DNA from: Acidobacteriota bacterium
GTDB lineage: Bacteria; Acidobacteriota; Vicinamibacteria; Vicinamibacterales; UBA2999
NCBI GenBank assembly: GCA_030697165.1
Contig: JAUYQQ010000009.1
Location: 248,001-312,000 of the forward strand
DNA: 64,000 nucleotides
Direction: 5' to 3'
Shown: positions 8,666-15,835 of the stretch, piece after piece
Position numbering within the stretch: the stretch's first letter is position 1
Layout of the letters: each line of letters begins with the position of its first letter
Made by a program: the position numbers and the translations under genes
The notes under the pieces: model-generated
Told to the model about the DNA's origin: nothing
Database searches by the model: none
Seen by the model: the letters and a program-made list of their open reading frames with translations, nothing else

Positions 8666-9526
8666 ATGGCCGAGCCCCAGAACGTCACCATCGTGGTCCC
8701 CGCCTTCAACGAGCGGGAGAGCATTGCTGCCGTCGTCACGAGCCTGCTCGCGGCAGCGCCCTGGCGCGAGGTGCTGGTGGTGGACGATGGCTCGACCGAC
8801 GGGACGGGGACGGCGGCGGCGGCGGCCGGCGCCCGCGTCGTGACCCATCCCTACAACAAGGGCAACGGCGCCGCGGTGAAGTCGGCGATTCGCGCGGCCA
8901 CCGGCGAGTGGCTGGTGATCGTCGACGGCGACGGCCAGCACCGCGCCGCCGACGCGATGCGGCTGGTCGCGCGACTGGGCGACTACGACCTGGTGATCGG
9001 CGCCCGCTCGGCCGACAGCCAGGCCACCACCGGCCGGCGGATCGGCAACGCGGTGCTCAACTGGCTGGCCACCTACCTGACCGAGCGGCCGATCCCCGAT
9101 CTCACCTCGGGATTCCGGGCGGCGCGACGCGAATACCTGCTCGAGTTCATTCACCTGCTCCCGAACGGCTTCTCGACACCGACGACGACCACGCTCGCCT
9201 TCATCAAGGCCGGATACAATGTGGCGTTCGAGCCCGTCGGCGCGTTGCCGCGGGTCGGCACCTCGAAGATCCGGCTGGCCAGCGACGGCGCGAAGTTCCT
9301 GTTGATCTTGTTGAAGGTCATCACCATCTTCAGCCCGCTCAGGATTTTTGCCCCGGTCGGTGCGGCAGCGTTCGCGCTCGGCTTTGGGTACGGGCTCTGG
9401 AACTTTGCGTATCACGATCGCATTCCCAATGGCGCGGTGTTATTGCTGATGTTCTCGGTAATGGTCATGCTCGTCGGGCTGGTGTCGGAGCAGGTCGCGT
9501 CGTTGCGCTTCGAAGGGCGGCGATAG
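8666..9526 (+). CDS. GT2 glycosyltransferase, polyprenyl-phosphate type, with C-terminal membrane helices
   Basis: Family 2 glycosyltransferase that probably moves a sugar from a nucleotide donor to a polyprenyl-phosphate or lipid-linked acceptor. The 286 residues contain IVVPAFNERESI (about 9-20), VVDDGSTDGT, the DGDGQH metal-binding segment and DLTSGFRAARREYL. Two hydrophobic segments end the protein, as in DPMS/ArnC-like enzymes. I chose the ATG giving MAEPQN, not the upstream TTG in the same frame, because the catalytic fold begins just after it. It starts a tight five-gene glycan cluster. Confidence 0.85.
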   Translation: MAEPQNVTIVVPAFNERESIAAVVTSLLAAAPWREVLVVDDGSTDGTGTAAAAAGARVVTHPYNKGNGAAVKSAIRAATGEWLVIVDGDGQHRAADAMRLVARLGDYDLVIGARSADSQATTGRRIGNAVLNWLATYLTERPIPDLTSGFRAARREYLLEFIHLLPNGFSTPTTTTLAFIKAGYNVAFEPVGALPRVGTSKIRLASDGAKFLLILLKVITIFSPLRIFAPVGAAAFALGFGYGLWNFAYHDRIPNGAVLLLMFSVMVMLVGLVSEQVASLRFEGRR

Positions 9527-9530
9527 CGGG

Positions 9531-10265
9531 ATGAAGACGCTGGTCCTGGTCCCGACCTACAACGAACGGGAGAACCTGCCAATCCTCGTTGCCGACATCC
9601 TGGCGGTGCCGGGCACCGAGGTCATGGTGCTCGACGATCAGTCGCCCGACGGCACCGGCGCGGTGGCCGACGCGCTGGCGGCGCAGTATCCCGGGCGGGT
9701 GCGCGTGCTGCATCGCCGCGGACCGCGGGGCCTGGGGGTCTCGTACCTGGAAGGGTTCCGCCACGCGATCGCCGGCGATGCCGACCTGGTCTGCCAGATG
9801 GACGCCGACCTGTCGCACGATCCGAAGTACCTGCAGGCAATGATCCAGCTGGCCACCGACGGCGCCGACCTCGTGATCGGCTCGCGCTACCTGAACGGCA
9901 TCAGCGTCGTCAACTGGCCGCTGCGCCGCATCATCCTCAGCTCGTTCGCGAATTTCTACATCCGCACGGTGACCGGTCTCGGCCTTCGCGACATCACCAC
10001 CGGCTATCGCTGCTGGCGCCGCACCTCGCTGGCCCGGTTGCCGCTCGATCAGATCGTGTCCGAGGGCTACGCCTTCCTGCTCGATGTCACGTTCATGGCG
10101 GCCAACGCCGGCCTGCGCATTGTCGAATCGCCGATCATCTTCATCGAACGCCGCCAGGGGGCGTCGAAGCTGTCGAGCGGCGTGCTGCTCGAGTCGTTGA
10201 TCACGCCGTGGAAGCTGATCTTGCGGCACGGCCGGGTCGGACGACCTCCGGGGGGACCGCGCTAG
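9531..10265 (+). CDS. GT2 glycosyltransferase, Dpm1-like polyprenol-phosphate mannosyltransferase family
   Basis: Likely makes a polyprenyl-phosphate-linked hexose used as a lipid sugar donor. The 244-residue soluble domain has LVPTYNERENLP (about 6-17), VLDDQSPDGTG, the metal-binding MDADLSHDPKYL and TTGYRCWRRTSL, which match Dpm1-type enzymes without a membrane tail. It follows the previous GT2 by four bases, and its stop overlaps the next GTG start (TAGTG). The exact sugar cannot be deduced. Confidence 0.87.
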   Translation: MKTLVLVPTYNERENLPILVADILAVPGTEVMVLDDQSPDGTGAVADALAAQYPGRVRVLHRRGPRGLGVSYLEGFRHAIAGDADLVCQMDADLSHDPKYLQAMIQLATDGADLVIGSRYLNGISVVNWPLRRIILSSFANFYIRTVTGLGLRDITTGYRCWRRTSLARLPLDQIVSEGYAFLLDVTFMAANAGLRIVESPIIFIERRQGASKLSSGVLLESLITPWKLILRHGRVGRPPGGPR

Positions 10266-10999
10266 TGGCGGCGCCGCCCAGCCTGAGCGTGTTCTTTCCC
10301 GCCTACAACGACGCCGGCACCATCGCGAGCCTGGTGATCAGCGCGGTGCAGGTCGCCGGCACGCTGACCCCTGATTTCGAAGTAATCGTCATCAACGACG
10401 GCAGCCAGGACGACACGCCGCGCATTCTCGACGAGCTGGCGCGGGTGTATCCGGAGCGCGTGCGCATCGTGCACCACGCCCACAACCGCGGCTACGGCGG
10501 CGCGCTGCGCTCGGGGTTCGCCGCGGCGACGAAGGACTGGGTGTTCTACACCGACGGCGATGCGCAGTACGATCCGGCGGAGATGGTCCTGCTCTGGCAG
10601 CAGATGCGCGACGGCGTGGACTGGGTCAACGGCTGGAAAATCAGCCGCTCGGACCCGCTGCACCGCATCGTGATCGGCCGTCTCTACCACCATTTCGTGA
10701 AGCTGCTGTTCGGGTTGAAGGTCCGCGACGTCGATTGCGACTTCCGGCTGATGCGGCGTAGCATCTTCGACGTGGTCCGGCTCGAAAAAGACAGCGGGGT
10801 GATCTGCCTGGAGATGATGAAGAAGTTCCAGGACGCCGGCTTCCGGGTCGCCGAAACGCCGGTGCGTCACTTCCATCGCGCCCACGGCAAGTCCCAGTTC
10901 TTCAACTTTCCGCGGATCGCCCGCACCCTCGCCGACGTGTTCAAGCTGTGGTGGGCGCTGGTGATTCGCCGCGAGCACCTCAAGGATCGGCCGCGATGA
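10265..10999 (+). CDS. GT2 glycosyltransferase
   Basis: Third family 2 glycosyltransferase in a row, 244 residues. Visible motifs are FFPAYNDAGTIASL (about 9-22), VINDGSQDDT, the DGDAQYDP metal site and DVDCDFRLMRRSIF. There is no obvious membrane segment, so it probably works at the inner face of the membrane with its neighbours. The GTG start at the previous stop (TAGTG) is preferred over an upstream in-frame start at 10208 that would extend into the neighbouring gene. Confidence 0.84.
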   Translation: MAAPPSLSVFFPAYNDAGTIASLVISAVQVAGTLTPDFEVIVINDGSQDDTPRILDELARVYPERVRIVHHAHNRGYGGALRSGFAAATKDWVFYTDGDAQYDPAEMVLLWQQMRDGVDWVNGWKISRSDPLHRIVIGRLYHHFVKLLFGLKVRDVDCDFRLMRRSIFDVVRLEKDSGVICLEMMKKFQDAGFRVAETPVRHFHRAHGKSQFFNFPRIARTLADVFKLWWALVIRREHLKDRPR

Positions 11000-12003
11000 C
11001 GCCGCCGGACTTCTACCGCGGCCGGCGGGTGATGATCACCGGCGGGCTCGGCTTCATCGGCAGCAACCTGGCGCACCGCCTGGTCGGGCTCGGCGCCGAC
11101 GTGCTGCTGGTCGACTCGCTGATCCCCGATTACGGCGGCAACCTCTTCAACCTCAGCGGTATCGAGTCGAGGGTGCGCGTGAACGTGGCCGACGTGCGGC
11201 AGGCCAGCACCATGAACTACCTGGTCCGCGATCGCGAGGTGATCTTCAACCTCGCCGGCCAGGTGAGCCACATCGACAGCATGCGCGACCCGCACACGGA
11301 TCTCGACATCAACTGCCGCAGCCAGCTGACGCTGCTCGAAGCGTGCCGCCATCACAACCCGGCGGCCAAGGTGGTCTACGCCAGCACCCGCCAGATCTAC
11401 GGACGCCCCGACACCTTGCCGGTGACCGAACGGCAGCTCGTCAGGCCCACCGACGTCAACGGGATCAACAAGGCCGCCGGCGAGTACTACCACCTGGTCT
11501 ACAACAATGTGTTCGGCGTGCGCGCGTGCGCCCTGCGCCTGACCAACGTCTACGGCCCGCGCCAGCTGCTGCGGCACAACCGCCAGGGATTCATCGGCTG
11601 GTTCATCCGCCTCGTGCTCGAGGACCGCGAAATCGAAGTGTTCGGCGACGGCTCGCAGGTGCGCGACTTCGTCTACGTGGACGATGCGGTGGAGGCGTTC
11701 GTCGCGGCCGGCGCCAGCGACGCCGTGAACGGCGAAGCCTTCAACGTGGGCGGCGACGAACACCTCGCGCATCGCGACCTGGTCGCCCTGCTCGTCGAGC
11801 TGGCGGGCCAGGGCCGCTACCGCTTCGTCGACTGGCCGCCGGAGAAGAAGGTGATCGACATCGGCAGCTTCTACGCCGACTCGACGCTGTTCATGACCCG
11901 CACCGGCTGGGCGCCGACGGTGCGGCTGCGTGACGGCTTCGCGCGGACACTGGCGTACTACCGCGCGCACATGGCCCACTATGTCGACCCTGGTTCCGTT
12001 TAA
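10996..12003 (+). CDS. SDR-family NAD-dependent sugar epimerase/dehydratase
   Basis: Extended short-chain dehydrogenase acting on a nucleotide sugar. The 335 residues begin with the NAD loop ITGGLGFIGSNLAHRL (about 14-29) and contain VVYASTRQIYGRP with the expected serine near 130. The catalytic block reads DVNGINKAAGEYY: lysine 159 is present, but the usual tyrosine four residues before it is asparagine. It overlaps the upstream GT gene by four bases (ATGA) and the next aminotransferase by 23. Function in making an activated sugar for the cluster is inferred; substrate unknown. Confidence 0.82.
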   Translation: MTPPDFYRGRRVMITGGLGFIGSNLAHRLVGLGADVLLVDSLIPDYGGNLFNLSGIESRVRVNVADVRQASTMNYLVRDREVIFNLAGQVSHIDSMRDPHTDLDINCRSQLTLLEACRHHNPAAKVVYASTRQIYGRPDTLPVTERQLVRPTDVNGINKAAGEYYHLVYNNVFGVRACALRLTNVYGPRQLLRHNRQGFIGWFIRLVLEDREIEVFGDGSQVRDFVYVDDAVEAFVAAGASDAVNGEAFNVGGDEHLAHRDLVALLVELAGQGRYRFVDWPPEKKVIDIGSFYADSTLFMTRTGWAPTVRLRDGFARTLAYYRAHMAHYVDPGSV

Positions 12004-13093
12004 CGCGCTCCGTCCAGGCGCCGACGCCGCCGTCGTCCGGGCCGCGATCGATCGCGTGATTGCGAGCGGCTGGTTCGTGCTGGGACCGGAGGTCGAGGCG
12101 TTCGAGGCCGAGTTCGCCGCTGCCAGCCAGGCGCCTTACGCGGTCGGCGTCGGCACGGGCACCGACGCGATCACCCTGATCCTGCGCGCACTCGACATCG
12201 GGCCCGGCGATGAAGTGATCACGCCGCCGCTGTCGGCCGCGTATTCGGCGCTCGCGGTGATGATGGCCGGCGCCCGGCCGGTGTTCGCCGACATCGATCC
12301 CGAGCGCCTGACCCTGGATCCGCGCGCCGCGGAAGCGGCCATCACCTCGCGCACGAAGGCGATCATGCCGGTGCACCTGTACGGGCAGGCGGCGGACATG
12401 CTCGCGTTTGCGGCCATCGCTGCGCGGCATGGCCTCGCGCTCGTCGAGGACGCGGCGCAGGCACACCTCGCGACGGCCGGCGGCCAGCCGGTCGGCACCA
12501 TCGGCATTGCCGGCGCGACCAGTTTTTATCCGACGAAGAATCTCGGCGCCCTCGGTGACGGTGGCGCCGTGCTCACGCGCGACGCGCAGCTCGCCGCGCG
12601 CATCAAGCGGCTGCGCAACGGCGGCCAGACGTCGCGCTATCACCACCTCGAAGCCGGCGCCAACAGCCGCCTCGACGAAATGCAGGCCGCCATCTTGCGA
12701 GCGCGCTTGCCACTGCTGCCGGGCTGGACGGCGCGGCGCCGCGCGATTGCGGCCGGCTATCGGGCCGCCGCCGTGCCGCAATCGCTGACGGTGCCGCGCC
12801 AGTTCGACGAAGGGCACGTCTACCACCTGTTCCCGGTACTGACGCCGGACCGCGATGCTTTCCAGGCCCACTGCACGGCCCAAGGCGTCGAAACGCTGAT
12901 CCATTACCCGGTGCCCATCCCCCGGCAGCCGGCGCTTGCCCCAACCAGCCCAGCCATGTGCCCGGTGGCCGACCGCATTTGCCACGAAGTCGTGTCGTTG
13001 CCGATGTATCCGGGCCTGTCAGACGACCAGGTGGCGGCGGTTGCGCAGGCGTTTTCGTCGTTTAACGGCCGAGACGGCCGCACCGGCGTCTGA
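11981..13093 (+). CDS. DegT/DnrJ/EryC1/StrS family sugar aminotransferase
   Basis: PLP enzyme that converts a keto-sugar nucleotide to an amino sugar. The 370 residues include GTGTDAITLILRAL (about 58-71), VEDAAQAH with the cofactor-binding aspartate near 157, and SFYPTKNLGALGDGGA with the Schiff-base lysine near 186. The chosen ATG gives MSTLVPFNAL, the usual short N-terminus; it overlaps the epimerase by 23 bases. Together with the epimerase it suggests that an amino-deoxy sugar is made for the glycan built by the three upstream transferases. Confidence 0.9.
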   Translation: MSTLVPFNALRPGADAAVVRAAIDRVIASGWFVLGPEVEAFEAEFAAASQAPYAVGVGTGTDAITLILRALDIGPGDEVITPPLSAAYSALAVMMAGARPVFADIDPERLTLDPRAAEAAITSRTKAIMPVHLYGQAADMLAFAAIAARHGLALVEDAAQAHLATAGGQPVGTIGIAGATSFYPTKNLGALGDGGAVLTRDAQLAARIKRLRNGGQTSRYHHLEAGANSRLDEMQAAILRARLPLLPGWTARRRAIAAGYRAAAVPQSLTVPRQFDEGHVYHLFPVLTPDRDAFQAHCTAQGVETLIHYPVPIPRQPALAPTSPAMCPVADRICHEVVSLPMYPGLSDDQVAAVAQAFSSFNGRDGRTGV

Positions 13094-13106
13094 ATCAGCA
13101 AGGGCG

Positions 13107-13112
13107 TATACT
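13107..13112 (+). promoter_or_regulatory. Candidate -10 box upstream of the STN-like protein gene
   Basis: TATACT lies 17 bases before the ATG at 13130, so a transcript would have a leader of about 10 bases. There is no -35 match at the proper distance and no clear ribosome-binding site. Confidence 0.4.
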
Positions 13113-13129
13113 CAAGTCAGGCGTTTTTC

Positions 13130-13894
13130 ATGCGTCGCATCCTTCTCACCTTTGCGCTGTCGCTCGTGGCGGTTCTGCCTGCCTCGGCGCAGCAATTGAA
13201 GCTGGCCTTCAATGACGGCCTGGTCTCGCTCGACGCGACCAGCGTGCCGGTGCGCACCATTCTCGGAGAGTGGGCCAAGCTCGGCGGCACGAAGGTGATC
13301 GGTGGCGAACGCATCACCGGAGGCCCGCTCACGCTCAAGCTCGAGAACGTGCCTGAGGCGCGAGCGCTCGAAATCGTGCTGCGCAGCGTCGCGGGCTACA
13401 TGGCCGCGCCACGCAGCGCCACCGCCGCGCCCGGTGCCTCGATGTACGACCGCATTCTCGTCCTAGCCACAAGCGCGGCCCCGGCGCCCGCAGCCGCCGC
13501 CCGTCCGGCGCCAAACCAGGGCGGGGGCACCAGCAACCGGTTTGTGCCGCCGCGTCAGCCCGTGCGCCAGGTGGAGAACGACGTCGAACCGGAAGAAGAG
13601 CTGGATCCCAATCCGCCCGACGCCCCGGTCTTTACGTTTCCGCAGCCGGGTCAACAGAACGGCGCGCAGCCGGGCATGTTCCAAAACCCGGGCGCCAACG
13701 TGCAGCCGCCATTCATCAACGGCAACCCGAACACGGGCACGCCACAGAACATCACCATCAGCCCGGCGGCTCCGGGCACGGCGCCGTCGTTCGGCGCGCC
13801 GTCTCCGGGCATGATCGTCACGCCACCGGGGCAACCAAGCACAGGCCCGCCCGGACAACCGGGCCCCATGGTCCGGCCCCCCGGGGGGGCCTAG
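13130..13894 (+). CDS. Secreted protein with STN-like N-terminal domain and Pro/Gly-rich tail
   Basis: The 254-residue protein starts with a signal peptide ending near ASAQ (residues 1-21). Residues about 22-95 (LKLAFNDGLVSLDATSVPVRTILGEWAKLGG...) resemble the secretin/TonB short N-terminal (STN) fold, a small periplasmic interaction module. The rest is low-complexity, rich in Pro, Gly, Asn and Gln, and probably disordered. No catalytic motif is seen. It stands alone between the glycan cluster and an acyltransferase gene. A role as a periplasmic adaptor is inference; the STN match is by pattern only. Confidence 0.65.
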   Translation: MRRILLTFALSLVAVLPASAQQLKLAFNDGLVSLDATSVPVRTILGEWAKLGGTKVIGGERITGGPLTLKLENVPEARALEIVLRSVAGYMAAPRSATAAPGASMYDRILVLATSAAPAPAAAARPAPNQGGGTSNRFVPPRQPVRQVENDVEPEEELDPNPPDAPVFTFPQPGQQNGAQPGMFQNPGANVQPPFINGNPNTGTPQNITISPAAPGTAPSFGAPSPGMIVTPPGQPSTGPPGQPGPMVRPPGGA

Positions 13895-13913
13895 CCCACT
13901 CTCATGCGGTGTC

Positions 13914-13936
13914 GGGCCATTCCTACGGAATGGCCC
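13914..13936 (+). terminator. Perfect hairpin after the STN-like gene
   Basis: Arms GGGCCATTCC and GGAATGGCCC (10 bp, perfect) enclose TAC. There is no U-tract after it, so it may be a Rho-assisted terminator or an mRNA 3-prime stabiliser rather than a classic intrinsic terminator. The rest of the 180-base gap to 14076 holds only a TACAAT hexamer at 14026-14031 that could serve the next gene. Confidence 0.45.
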
Positions 13937-14075
13937 CCGTCTTCTCCGGTAACGCAAACCCTCAGTTTCACGGCCTCGAAGCGCCGACCACATTGAATGG
14001 TCAGCGTCTCGTCGCGTCCCTCGCTTACAATTGAAACTTCCCTCGCAGCACTAACTGGCGCGGCTTGTTTTGCCC

Positions 14076-15113
14076 ATGGCAGAAATCGAACGCTACACCC
14101 CTGACGATCGACGGGGCATAGAACAGCTCTATCGGCGGACGCTCGGCAACGAGGCGGCGGATCGCCTTCGCTTGCGTTGGGACTGGGTCCGCCGCAATCC
14201 GGCCGGCAGCCTGGAGCCGCCGTACTGGGTCGTCCGTGAGGGACCGACGCTGATCGCCGCGATTCCGCTGCTGCCCGTGCTCGTTACGGTCGGCGGACAG
14301 GAGGCGGCGGGTACGTGGAGCACCGACCCGCTCGTGGTCGCCGAACGCCAGCGCCAGGGCCTGGGCGGGTCGCTGCTGCGGGCCTGGGATCGCGGCACCG
14401 GTGTGGCGCTTGGCGCGGGGCTGTCGCCGGCGACGCGGGCGCGGCTCGACGAAATGCGCTGGCCGAAGGCACAGGCGCTGTCGTGCCTGGTCAAGCCCAT
14501 CAGCCGACGCGCGCTGCGCATTCCGACCTGGCCGGTCGCCATCAACCGCCTGGTCTCGGCGCTGGCCTTACCGGTGGTGCGGCTGGTCTCGCGCGCGCAG
14601 CCGCTGCGCGAAGAGGTGGAGGTCGTGCGGCGGTTCGACGAGCGCTCGGATCGGCTCTGGGAGCGCATGGCGGGCCGGTTCGCGATTGCCGTCAAGCGCG
14701 ACGCGCGCTACCTGAATTGGAAATACATCGAGCCGCCCCACGTGCGCTACACCGCCGCGCTGCTGCGGCGCGGCGACGAGGTGGACGGCTACGTCGTCTA
14801 CCGGCACCTGCGCGAGCCGCAGGGACGCGTGACGCAGATTGTCGACCTGCTTGCCGACCCGGGCGACGAACGCGGGTTGAAGACGCTGGCGCGGTGGGTG
14901 GACCGCGAGGCCCGGGTGGCTGATTCCGACAAGATTCGCTGCTATGCCACGCACGCCGCGTTCCGGCGCGTGCTGCGGCGCTCGGGCTACTTCATGGTGA
15001 AGTCGGGCATCGACCTCACGCTGAAGGTCAATGCCGTGCCGGCGACGAAGGGCTTCACCCAGTCCACCGACGACTGGCATTTCACGCTTGGCGACGGCGA
15101 GCTCGATCACTAG
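14076..15113 (+). CDS. GNAT-fold acyltransferase-like protein
   Basis: The 345 residues begin with an IERYTPDDRRGIEQLYRR segment typical of GNAT proteins. The acyl-CoA loop TDPLVVAERQRQGLGGSLLRAW (about 88-110) carries the Q/RxxGxG pattern. A second half (about 190-345) with YLNWKYIEPPHVRYTAALL looks like a second acyltransferase-like lobe, as in FemAB or double-GNAT enzymes that modify sugars or lipids. The ATG giving MAEIERY is preferred to a TTG two codons upstream. It could acylate a product of the preceding glycan cluster; this is inference. Confidence 0.68.
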   Translation: MAEIERYTPDDRRGIEQLYRRTLGNEAADRLRLRWDWVRRNPAGSLEPPYWVVREGPTLIAAIPLLPVLVTVGGQEAAGTWSTDPLVVAERQRQGLGGSLLRAWDRGTGVALGAGLSPATRARLDEMRWPKAQALSCLVKPISRRALRIPTWPVAINRLVSALALPVVRLVSRAQPLREEVEVVRRFDERSDRLWERMAGRFAIAVKRDARYLNWKYIEPPHVRYTAALLRRGDEVDGYVVYRHLREPQGRVTQIVDLLADPGDERGLKTLARWVDREARVADSDKIRCYATHAAFRRVLRRSGYFMVKSGIDLTLKVNAVPATKGFTQSTDDWHFTLGDGELDH

Positions 15114-15161
15114 CGGGTTCGCGGGTTCACAGGTTCACAGGTTCAGAGGTTCAGAGGTCCA
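15114..15161 (+). repeat. Six-copy 8-bp degenerate tandem repeat
   Basis: Six units of 8 bp run without interruption: cgggttcg, cgggttca, caggttca, caggttca, gaggttca, gaggtcca. They fill almost the whole gap between the acyltransferase and yqeY, ending five bases before the yqeY ATG. It belongs with other intergenic short tandem repeats of different units seen at 19399, 55338, 56535, 57693 and 58446. Confidence 0.85.
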
Positions 15162-15166
15162 AGAAG

Positions 15167-15613
15167 ATGTCGTTAGAACAAACGCTCAGTGCCGACATCG
15201 TGACGGCGATGCGGGCGAAAGATGCGACGCGGCTCACGGCCCTGCGCATGCTGAAGACCGCGCTCACCAACAAGAGCATCGAGAAAGGGCGTGCGCTCGA
15301 GGCTGCCGAGGAGCTGCAGGTCGTGTCGATGCTGGTCAAGCAACGGCGCGACTCGATCGAGCAGTTCACCAAGGGCGGACGGGTCGACCTCGCCGACAAG
15401 GAGCAGGCCGAAATCGCCGTGCTCGACGCCTACCTGCCGGCCGCGGCCAGCGACGACGAGATTGCGGCAGCGGTGGCCGCGGCGGTCGTTGAGACCGGCG
15501 CCAGCACCGCGAAGGACATGGGCAAGGTGATGAAGGCGGCGATCGCGGCGCTCGCGGGCAAGACCGTCGACGGCAAGAAGGTCAATGACGCCGTGCGCCG
15601 GTCCCTCGGTTAG
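15167..15613 (+). CDS. yqeY: GatB/YqeY domain-containing protein
   Basis: A 148-residue protein of the YqeY family, which is related to the tRNA-binding tail domain of GatB. It begins LEQTLSADIVTAMRAKDATRLTALRMLKTAL, the family signature, and ends with STAKDMGKVMKAAIAALAGKTVDGKKVNDAVRRSL, also characteristic. Length is typical. Members are often linked to aminoacyl-tRNA or translation functions, but the precise role is unsettled. An intrinsic terminator follows about 100 bases downstream. Confidence 0.92.
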   Translation: MSLEQTLSADIVTAMRAKDATRLTALRMLKTALTNKSIEKGRALEAAEELQVVSMLVKQRRDSIEQFTKGGRVDLADKEQAEIAVLDAYLPAAASDDEIAAAVAAAVVETGASTAKDMGKVMKAAIAALAGKTVDGKKVNDAVRRSLG

Positions 15614-15671
15614 TCACAACAACCGTGCAGATTCCCGGGCCGGGTGCAAACATTTTCCCAGGGTGAGCCGT

Positions 15672-15750
15672 CTATATATTTGAAAGGCCTAGTCAGCCTC
15701 TCACCATCCTCCTGAGGGCTCGAGCCGAACGGCTTGAGCCCTACTTTTTT
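15672..15750 (+). ncRNA. Candidate small RNA ending at an intrinsic terminator
   Basis: A TATATATTTG segment at 15672-15681 could be a -10 region. A transcript starting near 15688 would be about 60 bases long and end at the hairpin and T-run at 15750. It would contain pyrimidine-rich CACCATCCTCC, complementary to Shine-Dalgarno sequences, just before the hairpin. No -35 is evident. The alternative is simply the 3-prime end of the yqeY mRNA. Confidence 0.25.
15716..15750 (+). terminator. Intrinsic terminator after yqeY
   Basis: GGGCTCGAGCC and GGCTTGAGCCC pair over 11 bp (one G-U) around a GAAC tetraloop, then TACTTTTTT follows. This is the clearest Rho-independent terminator in the window and isolates yqeY from murJ. 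Confidence 0.85.
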
Positions 15751-15815
15751 GTGCCGGCACGCTGGTAAGTCGTCAGCCGGCAGAACGCCGTTTCACCAGC
15801 GCACACTAACCGCCA

Positions 15816-15824
15816 TGCTACGCT
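15816..15824 (+). promoter_or_regulatory. Extended -10 element for murJ
   Basis: TGCTACGCT (TGn plus a TACGCT hexamer) ends 11 bases before the murJ ATG, with no ribosome-binding site between. The transcript would have a leader of only about 4 bases. Confidence 0.4.
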
Positions 15825-15835
15825 TGCGCTGACTG

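Noticed and set aside
13875-13892. GGCCCCCC/GGGGGGCC palindrome as a terminator
   Set aside because: It is inside the last codons of the STN-like gene and is explained by Pro and Gly codons; the hairpin at 13914 is a better candidate.
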